Shown here piece after piece: positions 37,895 through 50,736 of a stretch of DNA of 64,000 bases. Made by a program: the position numbers and the translations under genes. This DNA is from Puffinus mauretanicus. Its lineage: Eukaryota; Chordata; Aves; Procellariiformes; Procellariidae. The stretch is from NCBI GenBank assembly GCA_023333565.1, contig JAJKFH010003599.1, forward strand, positions 62,001 to 126,000, read 5' to 3'. Position 1 is the stretch's first letter, and each line of letters begins with the position of its first letter. The notes beneath the pieces were generated by a model. It was given only the letters and a program-made list of their open reading frames with translations, was not told where the DNA came from and did no database searches.

Positions 37895-40800
37895 AGCCTT
37901 TTCTTACAAAATTTTCATTGCAATTTTGCAGACTCAGGAGGTCTGGACAGTTCGGAGAAAGCTTCAGAGAAGTTTCTTAAGGTTTAGATGCTTCTCTTAA
38001 CTAGCCGTGAACTCAGATTTCCCCCGTGGCTCAGGGAAAGCTCTCCTCCCAGGAAGCCTGTTTAGGGGGCAGCACCCGTGCTGGGAGCTAACTCCCAGTT
38101 GAGAGCTGTGGCTGCGCAGCATCCTTTTCTTCGGGGTAGAAAGCTCGCCATATGGCTGCTTTGTTTCCAGTAGCTCTAATGTAATTGAATCAATTGCCCT
38201 CACATGATATGGGTGTACTAAATGAACATACATCATTTATTTCTGGGTTTTGAGGCTTGTAAGGAGTGGAGGGCAAGGCCCCTGAGGATAAATCAGTCTA
38301 GTTTGTCTTCAGAAAAAATGGGTTGAAATCTGACCTGTGGTGCAGGCACAAATCAGTTCAATGGTTCTGACAGTCCCACGTGGATCCTTTCCTCATTTGG
38401 AAATTATCCTCTGATGAAGGTTGCTGTCAGTCTTTACACGGCTAGGCTACAAAAAGCAGATATCTTCTGAAGTGAAGGTCATTGGTAAATAACATGCAAA
38501 ATTTAAATACAGCTAACGTAAGCTAGGAAAAGGGATAGCAGTAATTCTCATGATACTGTCAGAAAGTAAATCATGAGGTGGGAGAAGGGGGAAGTGGAGA
38601 GGGGGCTGCCAAAGGCTGGCTTCGCAAGATGCTGAGACCTCCAGCAACTGAGAATTGCTGTAAGACAGTGGGATTTGCCTGTCTCCCACTTACCCCCTTG
38701 CAGCAGGAGCTGGGTAAGGTCAGTGCCTAAACTTACTGTGCCCTAGTTTTCACAATCCTCTGCTGTTTCATCTCAGCACCTCTCAGTTAGACAACTAGGA
38801 TTTTTTTTTTCCTCTGCTCTGCCCCATCTCTGTAACAAGAGCTGGGGCTAAAAACATTGCTCCTGATCTCTCTGGCCAGGCATCGATACTGCTAGCTGCT
38901 TTGTGTCTGATTCAAGCTACGCAAATCTTTCCCAGCAAAACCAAAGTGGGCTTAGCTTCGCTGCTTTTTCTTTCATTATAAAGCCAACATTTAGACCTAC
39001 AGAAAAACAAGGCCAAATCCCAAGAAAAGATAGGCCAGCTTTTGGAGGGTGAAGAAATGAACTGTCTGTAAGTGTCTTACCTAAGCTACCCGCCTGGCCT
39101 CTGATGTTAGGCAGCTGGGGATGAGTTCCTTCCTGCAGGTGCATTTTTATTGGAGTGGGGCAACGTGTCTTCTGGCGGTGCCCATCTCTTTCTATTTGCA
39201 ATCAATCCTGGATAATTGGCTTCACAGAGTACCAACTAACCAGTTGGGTTAGTTGCATATATCTTGTGGTTGCTGATAAAGGAATTATTCTTTGAAGTCA
39301 AAGCCTGATATTGGATTTTTTTTCTAAAGTTGAAGAAAGAAATCTGGACTTAGACTCTGAAATCCCCCTTCCCCTTCATTAGTGTTTTGGGGACTCCAAA
39401 TTTGGAGTGCACCATTTTAGAGCTGGAGACCATTTATCAGCAATTTGTCACCTTGTCAGAGAGTTTGGAAAGTGTTTTTCAGACCTTTCAGCTATTTTTG
39501 TATCTGTGTGAGATTGTTTCCTGCAGCCTGTCTCCTGAAGCAGAAATTGAAAATCTGGCCTTTCAGAGCTATTATTGAGTCCGTCCTTCCTCTTAATTTA
39601 TTGACGTGCTTGCTTTCCCATGTCATGTCTTGTATAAACACATCTTATTTTTCTCAACTCTTCTATGCACCTCTGTGTCTAAATATACTTCTTTCAGTTC
39701 TTGCTTCCTTCCTGCCCCAGTTAATTCCTTTCAGACCTTCGGGTTTTGTAGCCCCACAGCAGCATGGGCAACCATCAGTGCGGCACAGAAGCCCTTACAG
39801 GGAGAATGTTGAAGGTCATTGCGGAGAGGAGACAGCATATCTGGAGAGATGGGATCGAAATACAAGCGTGTGGGCATCCTCTGGCTTTGAACATAGGTGA
39901 TACTATAAAGCTACAGAGTAGGAGAAGACAGAAGCGGGAGGAAGGCAGAGCCAGCCCCTCTGCAAATTGGTGTGAGGCTAAACTGTGAGGTTGTTCAGTA
40001 CACCAGGCTGAGCTAATATTGGTAGCACAGCCCCTTCGTTGTGCCTTCTTGGTAAATCTATGCCTTCATACTATTCCTTACTTTTCTATTTCTCTATTTC
40101 AGTTTCCACTAAATTGATTTTTTTTTTTTCTATTTCTGCTCCTTGGAAACTTAATTCTCTGCCACCTAATACCCTCTTAGTGCAATCCCTGTTCAGACAC
40201 ATTAGGTCAGAGTGGAATTATACAGATGCAAGACATAAAACCTGTATCGAAAATTTTCCGTTCTAACTGGTTTTGGACAGAAAATGTGGATTTAAGGAAA
40301 TAGAAAAGAAGTCCAGAGCCAACTCATGGCAGTAAATGGTGCATTATTACTAAAAATTGCACCCCACAAAATTTTCTGATTTTGTAGAAAGAGATGTTGT
40401 CATTTTTTTTTTTAACAAAAGGCAGCATTTTCCTTTGAAACACCCTCCCTTTCCTTCATCTCCGCTGTCCTGTTTTTTGACCAGAGTAGCTCAGGCTGTA
40501 TTGCCTGTAATAGGCAGCAAGCCCATCCCATTCTTACTTTAAGTGTCATTGCTCACACTTATCTGAAGCTGCACTCTAATTCATCTTCTCTCATTTGTTC
40601 CCTGCCTATCGGTAAGGAGTAGAACAAGGGATGGCTGCTTTCCCATGAACAGGCAAATAATATTTCTTTAAGCCCAGGATTACATATCTTCAAAAGCCTT
40701 TTCTGGTCAGGGATCCACGATGTGTAACAGGGGGTTGACTGCAGACTCACAATGTGGAATTTGCTCAGAGGGGCGAAATAAAAAGATGGATTAGTTGCTT

Positions 40801-40959
40801 TTTTGGGGATCTGAGTGTTAATTGGCTCCCTAATAAAATCATCTAGTTAAACTCTCTGCGCGGTGGTATAGCACTGCAGTGAAGGAATTTTTGAAGGCAC
40901 CCTGCTAAGCTGATTGTGCTCCTAGATAATTAATTGAAATGAGGAAAAAAACACATATC

Positions 40960-40980
40960 AAAAAAAAAAAAAAAAAAAAA
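40960..40980 (+). repeat. Poly-A run, 21 bases
   Basis: Twenty-one A follow ACACATATC. No AATAAA signal is close upstream and no retroposed sequence is recognised, so it is listed only as a homopolymer. Confidence 0.85.
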
Positions 40981-41152
40981 GGAAATTGCAGATTTTCAGC
41001 TGTTCTTCATCACATAAAGTTGCAAAGATTAACTCACCTGATAGGAAAGTGAGTATCCTACTGAACAAAGTGTTTCTTTGCCTCAAACAACAGGTCTGGC
41101 GACCGCTTCCTTTGGATAGCCCCACATTTCTAAAGCCGCAAGGAGGAATTTT

Positions 41153-41241
41153 AAAACCATTAAAATACTTTGAACAAATATTTAATGGTTTTATGCACAT
41201 TTTAGTGGTTTTATATACATTTTATATGGCTTTACAGACAT
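41153..41241 (+). repeat. Perfect 12-bp hairpin fused to a triplicated 20-mer
   Basis: AAAACCATTAAA (41153-41164) and its exact reverse complement TTTAATGGTTTT (41181-41192) flank a 16-base spacer. The right arm is also the start of a three-copy tandem repeat with unit TTTAxTGGTTTTATxxACAT (41181-41200, 41201-41220, 41221-41241), the third copy being one base longer and more diverged. The arrangement is directly seen. It could be replication-slippage debris or part of an unrecognised element; no target duplication was found. Confidence 0.75.
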
Positions 41242-41651
41242 TCTAAAATTTTGGGAAGGTAGTTTTAAAACAAAACAAAAATGGTTCCTGTTCATTCCTT
41301 GTTGCTCATGTTTGGCTTTTGCCTTCCTGCACAGCAGTCCTCTTGACATATATCATCCCAGGATGATTTAGCTTTCTGTGTAATTGTTTTCTAAGTGTTT
41401 GTGTTTATCCAGTTGGTAATCCTGTGCTGGAAATGCTTGCCCATACTTGGTTATATTCTAATATTGATTTTGTTTCCTTTTCTTCTGCTCTTAGTTACAA
41501 ATTACACCTTTCTTTTTGCTTGGAATGTTTTAGGTTGATTGATTACTGAATGAATCGAGTGCACCCACGAGCTAAGACTTGATTTAATCCCTCTAGTGCC
41601 AGAGATTTCAGAGCACGCAAACTGAAGTTACAGCACCCTCTGGAAATAAGG
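41242..41651. other. Non-coding unique sequence, AT-rich
   Basis: AT-rich DNA between the hairpin/tandem repeat and the CpG cluster. No open frame of note and no recognised repeat. Confidence 0.6.
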
Positions 41652-41881
41652 GCGATGGATGTTTTTCCTGGATGTCGGAGAGCTGCGCCTCTGGGTACCC
41701 CACTTGGGCTCGAGTACCTGTTCTTGCTGAGGCACGGAGTTAAACCCCAGTTTCTGTCACGGCGATCGTCGGTGGATTTCTGGGGCTGTCAGCAGAGAGT
41801 GAGCTGTGTGTTTGCAAGCCCTCAAAGACGCGAGATCTATAAATTGCAGGCTCTTTAGGGAACGTGACTCTGTATGTGTGC
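41652..41881 (+). promoter_or_regulatory. CpG cluster followed by TATAAA
   Basis: I count 12 CpGs between 41652 and 41881 (for example CACGGCGATCGTCGG and GACGCGAGATC) in an otherwise AT-rich neighbourhood, with a TATAAA at 41838-41843 toward its right edge. CpG content and a TATA box could together mark a weak promoter reading rightward. No downstream exon, splice donor or initiator could be confirmed, and TATAAA is common by chance. Confidence 0.22.
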
Positions 41882-44800
41882 GGGGCTTTGTTTTCTTTGT
41901 AAAGAAGAGAGGAGGGAGGAAGGTTTGATAAGAGGCACCCACGTGTGTGTAAAACAGTGACTTGGGATTGGTAGGAAAAAAATGTGGATCCTATTATAGC
42001 TAAATTATCCTCTGAAGTCCCTTCCCCCGAAGATATCTGAGCTTGCTTTTATGCCAATGAACTTGCTATGAGCTTGACATTGCAGGGCACGCTTGAAAGT
42101 ATTTTGTCTGCTTCCAGCCTTCACTACGAGGTGGGTAACAAATAGATTAAGTGTGTGCTGCAATGGAGATATGTAAATACCTCTGGACCTGAGCTTACAG
42201 TTAGGCTCAGCTGCAATGGCAGGAGTTATCTGGGGCATCCATTACTGTGGCTTCTACACTGTCAGGCGTGGTGGGGAACTGAGAAGACCACAAACAGCAC
42301 AGCTTGTGGGGACTTCTTGCTGATACCCCTTTCATTCCTGAGGTTTGACAAACTCTTAAAAACCTCATGTCATGTGCATTCCTCTTCCTAGCTTTTTGGT
42401 TGTTGTAACCACACAGTGCTGAACCTTCAGAGTGCCATAATTACCTCCATCTCCTCCTGCTGCTGCAAATGAGCAGAGGGGAAAAGTTCATTAATCAATT
42501 ATCTGAATTTTGGAGAGAACCAGAGCAATGATAGTCTCCTGTTTCCTGGAGATTTGAAATATGCCTCCTTCCTTCGGAAGCGGATGCAGCCCCAGCCTAA
42601 ACGGGGAGCGGGGAGTAAAAGGAGGGGGAGAGCGGAGGGGGTGCACACTTGACCTGGCAGCTTGCAAAATGCTGGCGCAGAGAAAGCCTGAAACTACCCC
42701 TATCTGAAAATATCTTTATCTAACAAAAAATCTGGGGGGGGTGTGTATGGATGAGAGAGAAAGAGCTTAGGAAATAAAACATCTCTGAAGAGCTTTCTTC
42801 TTGTTGCTGACCTGCCTTCAGGACTGTTTTTATGCATTTTACCTGTCAAACCCTCTTGAGCTTTGTGGCTTGGGAAGTTAAGCGTGTATTACTGGTTCTG
42901 TGAGTACTTTATGCAACTGTTTCCCAGACCGTTCCTCTCCTCCCAGCTACTCTTCCCACCATTTGGCATCAATGTCATGTTCCGCCCTTCCTTTGACGGC
43001 CACTGTTGTGCTCCAGCAGAACAACTACCTTCTTGTAATGTCCTGGCCGGCTCTTGGGACCCCCACAGCATCCCATTTGCTGTGGAGGCTTGTGGGGAGA
43101 GGGTGTGGGAAGAAGTTGGCAAAATTGCAGCTAAAAATGCAAACGAGCAACGTTGTTGAAGAAGCTAGCAAGAACGAGGATATTTATTTAGCTCCATTTA
43201 AGAATCACATACTAATGCACTTCAGTGGGATTTCTTCTTGTGCAACAGTGCAGCACACACTGTTACTAGAGGCAGTGATGAGTACATTTATCAATGGTAG
43301 CAGCGATAAACGAAATTAAAACACAGTCATTACTACTTAGTCCAAGTTTTAATGCCAAAAAACGTTAAGCACGTGCTTAAGCCCCACAGGGCTTCAGCCA
43401 GTGCTAAGAATAGGCACCTTTAAGTGATTTGTTGAATTGATGGCTAATAGGTACCTGCTGGCTCTGCAGATACCAAACTCTGGTATTTTGTCTCTCACTA
43501 CTTTTCTGTACAGTCCCAATCCCTTTTTATATTACATACAAAAAAAAAAAAAAAGTCATTAGGCAACACAGAGAGTTAGAAAGAAGCTGTGGGAAAATTC
43601 TCTTTTTTTATCAAATCACTTTTTATTCTTATTGAAATAGGAGAAATATAGTGCACTATAATCTGACAAAATGTTGCATGCCTTACCTCTTTATATGGAC
43701 TAGGGAACAAACTTCAACTCTAGGTCTTATTTTCATATTTTTTAATCTCATTTCTTTTATAAGTTTCTCTTATATTCATAGAACAATATGAGAGAATGAA
43801 AGTAACTAATTTAAATGTTATAAACATGCACAGCCATTAACTGGAAGACTTTATAGGAATAGGGATAAAATATCAGCCTTAAATTTCAAAGAGTACAATA
43901 GTCAGTTCAGATAGGGTTTGGGTTATATATTTTATTTAAAATTCTTCAAATCTTTTATGCTCTCTGTATCTAATAGATCACTACATCTTCAATACTTAAT
44001 TATCTGCACTATAAAAAGAAATCCCCTTTAACAGTTAAGAAAATATTTAAACAGCTCTTTTTTTTTTTTCTTTTAAAGAACTGAAACATGATGTACAATG
44101 TATAAGTTAATCTTCTACTGATGTATACATGGAGGTCCAAATAAGAATAAGAGAAATGTGCTTTCTCTGATCTTGGCAACTTTTGCATTCAATATTTAGG
44201 CCATCATTTTATGGGTCATTTGGGAATCCAGACAGATTTAGCTACATGGATTTATTTGCAGAGTCACGGCCTTACCAAGTGGTAGCTACATTTATTTACT
44301 TTTACAGAAAAATATAGGTTTGTTAGACCTAAACATGAAGACCAGCTTCTCATGCTGGAAGTCGTAAGCAGAAGCTTTTGAAGTTGGTGAGGGTGGGATC
44401 CTTACCCAAAGCCAGCGGTGAGACAAGAGAGCTCTTTGAGTTCAGATATTCCTGAAAGAAGAGGAGCTGTTTGCATCCCCTGGGAAGCGGAGGAGTCTGA
44501 ACTGAACGAGAGTGGGACAGAAAAGTGCAACTTAATTTTTTCCATGTGAAATCTATTGTCAGTAATATCTTGCCTTAGGGAGAACACGGTAGAAATGTAT
44601 TTTGGGAGGTGGCTTAGTCCTAGTTTTTAAGGTATTTGAGAACTTTAAGTTAGGCTTGCTGAAGGTCTGAGATGAATAAAACATGGAACTTCTGGGAAGT
44701 TTCCCAAGATATACTCTGACAGTTCAGTCAGCTTTACTTGTCTCCTTCAGAAACGAATGACCTCTCCATATCCTCATCAGCAGGAGAACGTTTTCCTGGT

Positions 44801-47800
44801 TTACCTGCTGTGTAACCGTTTTTATGTTACCTGACATCCCCTTTCCTTGGCACACACATTACCTTTTCTACGTAAAATGGCATAGCGCAGGAGTGGGTCA
44901 GAGGGGACCACACACAGTAACTGTTGGCTCTTTCCAGATTTCCAGTACGTTGATTTGATAGAGGATCCCACATCGGCTTGGAGTGGCCGTGATCAGGTAT
45001 TTAAAAGAAGTGCTTGCTGTGCAAGTAGCAGTTAGGCTTACAGGGAAAAACGAGTTTGGAAATAAATTGAAACTTTGTGAAATTTGATCTAGGAAGGTGG
45101 ACAGTGAGAGAGAGCGGGGGTTTTGACATAAACTAGAGCTTTCTAAAGAACCAGGAGGATCCTCTGAGAAAAACCTGCCTGTGCTTTTGCATTTTGACTT
45201 CTATGATTTCCTAGTTTGGCATATCCAAGTGTAGCTTTACCTGGGGGAGAGAAGAAGGGGAAGTGATAGAAAGGGGTGAGTTGTGGGAGCTTCAAGCACC
45301 TTATTTGCCCACCGTCTCCTGCAACAGCACTCGTGCATGTATGGGGAGAAGCTTCTCACTGCTGCTCGATCACAGGTGTGGGCAGCCAGAGTCAGGCCAT
45401 GCAGCTGCACAGCAGCCAAGCAAGGGGTCATTCTGCCTTTTCACAGCCCTGCATCCCACTTTGTGGTCTGTGACATGAGCCAACAGAGCAGAGGCTGGTG
45501 GAGGAAAGGGATTTCCACATTCTCATCCAAGTTGCACCCACTCCTGGAAACAACCATTGTCCAAATAAAATTAAAGTTCTATAATGTATTATGGATCTGT
45601 ACAAGAGTTTCTGTTGAAACACCCTCCTCTGAAGCACCGCACAAGCAGTTAGTGTTCTTGAAGACCTGGACTCGACAGGCTTTCCTCTGATGACTCCTGG
45701 GTGTGGAACACGTGGGGCAGCCTTGCCTGTGCGGGGTAACATAGTCCCCTTCTGCCCTATAGACTAATCCCTGGGACTAGGAGGCAGCTTTATTAACAAC
45801 AGCAGTCTTTGCCGTGCGTTGTCATTGTGGGTACTGAAATACTCTGTATAGAATTAAGTCACAGGAAGCCTGACACCTCTTTTGCTACCCAGAGGGTGAG
45901 GTGCAGCCTGGTGAGTCCTCCGGGATGATGTGCTCCCCCTCCCTGCCTCCGTCAGCGTGCACTGGGTGGTGTGACCCCCTCCTAATGCCCCTCCGCAGGG
46001 GCGGCAGGAGAGGCAGGGTGACACTGGGCAAAGCTGGTGCAGAGGGAAGCCACACCTGGAGAAGTGCTTTGGCACGGCACTGGAAGTGGGTGACTTGCTG
46101 GCCTGGAGACTCAGGACAGTGGAAAAAGCAGGGGACTGGCGGGGAGGGAACAGAGAAGTAAGTGTCATGCAGCAAGGAAGAGACTTGACAGATCTGTGCT
46201 GACATTTTTTATTTATAAGCCGTGTTGTGACTGATGAGCTCTACAATAAAATCTCTACTGACTGCAGAGGCTGCAGAAATGACCCTTTTTTGTAAGGGGG
46301 AGGAAATACAAACAAAAGAGGGAGGGGGAGAAATCATATTTCTCAACTTCTCATCTGAGCAGTGTCTCGGTACACACTTACGAAAGAAAAAGCTCTCCAT
46401 CACTCAGCGCTGCGCTGGCTTGCAGTGACACAGGTGACCAGTGTGGGAAGAGCCATTCAGCATTTCAGAGCCTCAGGAAGTTTCTCTGTGTGCCAGTTTG
46501 TGCATACGCCCAGAGATGAGAGGGGTGGTGGGATTAGAGGTGAGCTTAGTCCCATTTCCAGCAAGCTACAAGGACCTCAGCTGGCCCTTACCACTTGTAT
46601 CATGATGGGCTTTAAATTGGGGAATAGCTTTGGGATCCCACTTCTCACAATCAGCATCGACAGTTCCCTGCTCACAGGAGCATTTGTGAGAGAAATTAAA
46701 TTTGTGTGTGTGCAAACATCAGAGGGGGAGGTGTTATTGCCAAGCTGTAGAAGTCATCTTAACCTATCATCCTACAGCGTCATCCTAACCAGCTGATGGA
46801 CACCCAAACGCAGGGATAGTTTTGAGGGCAAGGTAACTGGGATTCAGGGAGGCATCCTGAAGCACCGGTGCAAGAGCAGCAGTCCCAGTTCCTCTGAGCG
46901 GTTTATCTGTTTCCAAGTCACTACCCCGGAGGCAACAACCCCCTTCCCCTGACTCCAGGGCAGAGCTGAGTTACAGTAATGCCTCTGGTCTGCCGTCAGA
47001 AGGGAAAGAGCTGTGTCAACACAGAAAATGCTACTTGCCGACAGGTTGTTAGAGACAAAGGAGACACAGGCAGGAGCAAGAATAAAAATAGAAGTTCTCG
47101 AGTAAAAAATGGGAGAAAAGAGAGAAGATTGATTAAGTCACAAAAGACAGAAAAATGAAGGGAAAAGTAAAAAGACTATTAAATCGAATCTGCCTGCCCT
47201 TTAAAATAGCACTGATAAAGGCTGGGGATGTGCAGTGTAAAGGTTGAGACATATCTAACTGAGGGTCGCATCTGATGAAATGATAATTTATGGTTAGAGA
47301 ATAAAATAGACTGTTTGGATGATGTGGGTATCATTTCTAGACTATCAGGTATTAGGCAGCTGGAGGGAACACATATCACTACATACATGAAGCAGGTGTC
47401 GGAAGACTATCCAGCTATGAAAGAGAAAAAAAAAAAGCTCTACTTGCTTCCCTATCCTCTCCTGCTTTGCTGTAGGGAAATCAAATTAAAAACTAAGTAA
47501 TACAATATACATTGTGTTCCCCATTACAGTTGACAACATGAGAAACAATACCTTAATGATGGCTTAGACTTTTAATGAAGATGCTTGTTAGGCTTCACAG
47601 TATAAATGCAAAAAAGCTTTAGAGGTGTTTGTTCTCCAAACATAGCCAGGTCAGGCTGGGGCAGAGAAGGGTGAGCACCATTAAAAGAAACAAAAATGGT
47701 GAGCAAAACCTGGATAATGACTGAACTAATCAAGAAAAGCATGATTATGCTGAATGAGCAGACTTCTCTATATAGGTATATTAATATTGTAAATTGTGTC

Positions 47801-50155
47801 AGCCGGTGCGGTGGTCCAGGCTCTTAGTGGCTGCATCTGTTTCTTTTCTATCAGCTGCAGAATCAAATATAGTCATTAGGAAACAGACATGTGCACTCTC
47901 ATCTCCAGAGTGCCTCGTACCCTATTAACTGGAGCCCACAAAAAATAGCTAGATTATTCCCTCATTCTCTCCCAGTTCCCTAATTCTCCCCCATTTTTTG
48001 CCTGCCACTGAACAACTCTGCACATACCTGCTCCCTGAATTATATGGAACTTTTTCTTGAATTGCATTTTTTACTGAAATGTTTTCTTCAAGTCCCATTC
48101 TATGCAATTGCCTCTTCCCCCCACCCCATCAAATAGGGACAAAAATGCAAACCCCAGAGTATAATTTACAGAGAGATACTGTTGAATCCTTCATCAGACT
48201 CTTTTGCTTGAAGCCTATAATTGCATTCTGTAGAAAGCCAAACCGAATTTGCTCGCTCTGGAGAGCATTGTGTTGTAAAAAATCGAATCACGCTTCTGCA
48301 CTTGATAATGGGAATAGCTTTCTTTACCTGATGTAGGAGTGTTTTGTATTATGTAATATATGTAATTACTATGAAATTATGTATTTGTAATATGGGATAT
48401 CATAGCCTTCAATGAGACACTTTCATTGCAGCTTTTCCAGGGTCTCTCAAGTGTTTGTTTTGGAGAAGGTAGCCAGCACAACAGTCTTTTACGCAGTGTC
48501 CCAGCATCACTGAAGGAAACAGAGTGTAATTAAATGAAAATGTGTACCCCCTTCTTGTAATCACTGAGAACATTGGGGTGGTGTTGCACCACCACCCCTG
48601 CACCTTGCTTGTTTTTACAGACTCATGAGAGAAAGCCTAATGTACGTGAAAACCAACATGACCTAGTGAATTAGACTTGCCTCTTATGTCCAGATATACC
48701 AATGATTGCCTATGTGGCAACATTTGTGAGCATGTCCACCTCCGTAAAATGGTACTGATGGTTGCTCACCTTCATACATCTCTGAGAAGGACAGGGAAAC
48801 GCTCTGTCCTCTCTGAGTGTTTGGTATTATGGATAAAAGCAGTGACTCTGCACTCCTGCTAATGGTTTCCTCCCTAAGGCCCTCTGCAGTAGACGACATT
48901 ATTCCTAATGTCTCGCTATCCGACCAGCACTTCACTGAATGGTGCTGTAGCTCAACATTACACATGGACACCCTTCTGCCCAGAGGAATCAAGGCCTTGC
49001 TACCATTTGCACCTGTTTTGATCCCAAGAAGCAAAAGTGTGTGTATGTACAAACCCGTATTTTTGTGCATGTTTGTGCTTGCGTGTGTGTGGGGGGGGGG
49101 GGAGAGATGATGATGATGAGCACACCCTTTTTCCTTGGATTACTCTAGGGATTTTCTGTATGATGTGGTGAAGTGACTGTGAACTTCCACATTTCAGAGT
49201 TGGAATTTACATGGTGACCAGTGGGCTTTACTTGTTAGTCCTCTGGGTTTTCTTTTCTCTTTTCATCAGATGGCAGCCTCTTTCTTTTCTTTTCTTCCTG
49301 CTGACTTCCAAATAGCAGGGCCTATAGCCAGAAATTCCTGAAAGCTGACTTGGGTCTTCCTGAACTAGCCCAAAAAACTAATGTATTGGCTGAGTTCATC
49401 ACTGAGTTATATTTTTTTGCTGTCCTTTGGGGCCTAGAAGTAAGCTGGTTTCCTGACTCGGGATATTTCTCCTAGCAGTGTAACATCTTACTTGGTCTTA
49501 GGTCTGACTGATTTGCTGTGATGGAGATTTGTTGCAGGAAAAACCATAGCTTCCTGGGTTTTATGAAGTTGGGCCAATTTCACTGAAAATACCTCCCAAA
49601 GGAAATTATTCTCTTCTTCACGAATTCTTTCTGTCTGCTATGAATCATTCACCTCCAGGAACCAATTGTTCCCAATTTTGGAAATTTCTGCGTCTTTCAA
49701 GTGACTTCACTCTATTGGAAGTAGCAATTCCCCTTACCTCACTCTAGGACTTACCCTGTGAAGTTCCTGGCGACTTCCTGCACTTGTGTCATTGCCATCC
49801 CGTCACAAGGGAGTTCTCGGCTGCTGTCTCATCCTGCTTTGCATTAGTATGTGCTTCCCAGTGTGAATTGGTTTTGTGTCTCAGGGAAATAGCACAAGAC
49901 CTTCGGAGAAAAGAGGAACCTGCTCAAGTCATGCTGCCAAAGTCAGCAGACTTTTTTTCCAAATAAAGAAAAAAGGGAAAAATAACCCAAAACCACCCTG
50001 AAGAAACCACAAGCCAGTCAACTCTCTGAATTATGTGAGAAAGAGGACTACAATTTCAGAGGAGAATGGAGTAATATCCTGACTACTGCTTGCAGCTTCT
50101 TTCAGCATGAGAGGGAAGTATGGCTTGTAGTTCAATCATAAGTGATGATTGGAAA
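41882..50155. other. Non-coding unique sequence
   Basis: No exon or mobile element is recognised. Features noted are a purine-rich GGGGAGCGGGGAG patch near 42.60 kb, A15 at 43540-43554, a very AT-rich block at 43.3-44.2 kb, overlapping chance frames in GC-richer DNA at 45.25-46.2 kb, and a G12 run at 49091-49102 between (GT)4 and (GAT)4. The frames at 42900-43319 (139 codons), 46362-46796 (144 codons) and 48684-49070 (128 codons, minus) show no domain and no splice context. Confidence 0.55.
49080..49118 (+). repeat. Compound microsatellite: GT, G12, GAT
   Basis: GCGTGTGTGT leads into 12 G (49091-49102), then AGAGAT and GATGATGATGAT. This is a short compound simple repeat; the G-run length may be unreliable in the assembly. 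Confidence 0.8.
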
Positions 50156-50160
50156 ATATA

Positions 50161-50731
50161 CACATCGTGGTTTAACCCCAGCCGGCAACGAAGCACCACA
50201 CAACCGCTCACTCACTCCCCCCGGTGGGATGGAGGAGAGAATTGGAAGGGTAAAAGTGAGAAAACTTGTGGGTTGAGAGAGTTTAATAGGTAAAGCAAAA
50301 GCTGCGCACGCAAGCAAAGCAAAACAAGGAATTCATTCACCACTTCCCATCGGCAGGCAGGTGTTCAGCCATCTCCAGGAAAGCAGGGCTCCATCACGCG
50401 TAACGGTGACTTGGGAAGACAAACGCTATCACTGCAAATGTCCCCCCTTCCTTCTTCTTCCCCCAGCTTTATATGCTGAGCATGACGTCCTATGGTATGG
50501 AATATCCCTTTGGTCAGTTGGGGTCAGCTGTCCTGGTTGTGTCCCCTCCCAACTTCTTGTGCACCTGGCAGAGCATGGGAAGCTGAAAAGTCCTTGACTA
50601 GTGAAAACATTACTTAGCAACAGCTAAAACATCAGTGTGTTACCAACATTATTCTCATACTAAATCCAAAACACAGCACTATACCAGCTACCAGGAGGAA
50701 AATTAACTCTATCCCAGCTGAAACCAGGACA
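50161..50731 (-). mobile_element. Solo LTR, avian endogenous retrovirus (copy 1)
   Basis: On the plus strand the element runs from CGTGGTTTAACCCCAGC near the left edge to GCTGAAACCAGGACA at the right, so in its own sense it starts TGTCCTGGTTTCAGC on the minus strand. It is flanked by ATATA at 50156-50160 and 50732-50736, a 5-bp target-site duplication as expected for class III (ERVL-type) integration. In its own orientation it has a TATA-type CATATAAAG (50467-50475) and an ATTAAA signal (50282-50287), giving a U3-R-U5 layout. The first bases read CACATCG instead of TGTCG, implying a TG-to-CA change plus two extra bases, so the boundary is uncertain by 2 bases. No gag, pol or env lies beside it: a solo LTR left by recombination. 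Antisense frames inside it are not genes. Confidence 0.85.
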
Positions 50732-50736
50732 ATATA

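Larger units (their letters stand above)
35753..41152. other. Non-coding unique sequence
   Basis: No exon or mobile element is recognised. A GC-richer patch at about 36.28-36.50 kb yields overlapping frames on both strands (129 plus, 114 minus). A purine/pyrimidine alternating patch near 37.85 kb and an A21 run at 40960-40980 are listed separately. The frames near 39.44-39.99 kb (151, 68 and 74 codons in three plus frames) overlap and show no domain; a GT splice-donor-like step follows one of them (AACATAGGTGATAC near 39890), which alone is not evidence of an exon. Confidence 0.55.

Noticed and set aside
39700..39905. Possible exon ending at a GT donor near 39896
   Set aside because: Three overlapping frames, no acceptor that fits, no domain; a lone GTGATA step is common by chance.
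44806..44845. Possible additional MIR core (ACCTGCTGTGTAACCG)
   Set aside because: Only about 15 bases match and the following GGGCAAGTCACTT part is not recognisable.
50361..50597. Frames inside the LTRs (also 54639-54947 and 62833-63033)
   Set aside because: They lie in non-coding LTR sequence; the two minus-oriented copies do not keep the same frame, so there is no sign of a conserved protein.
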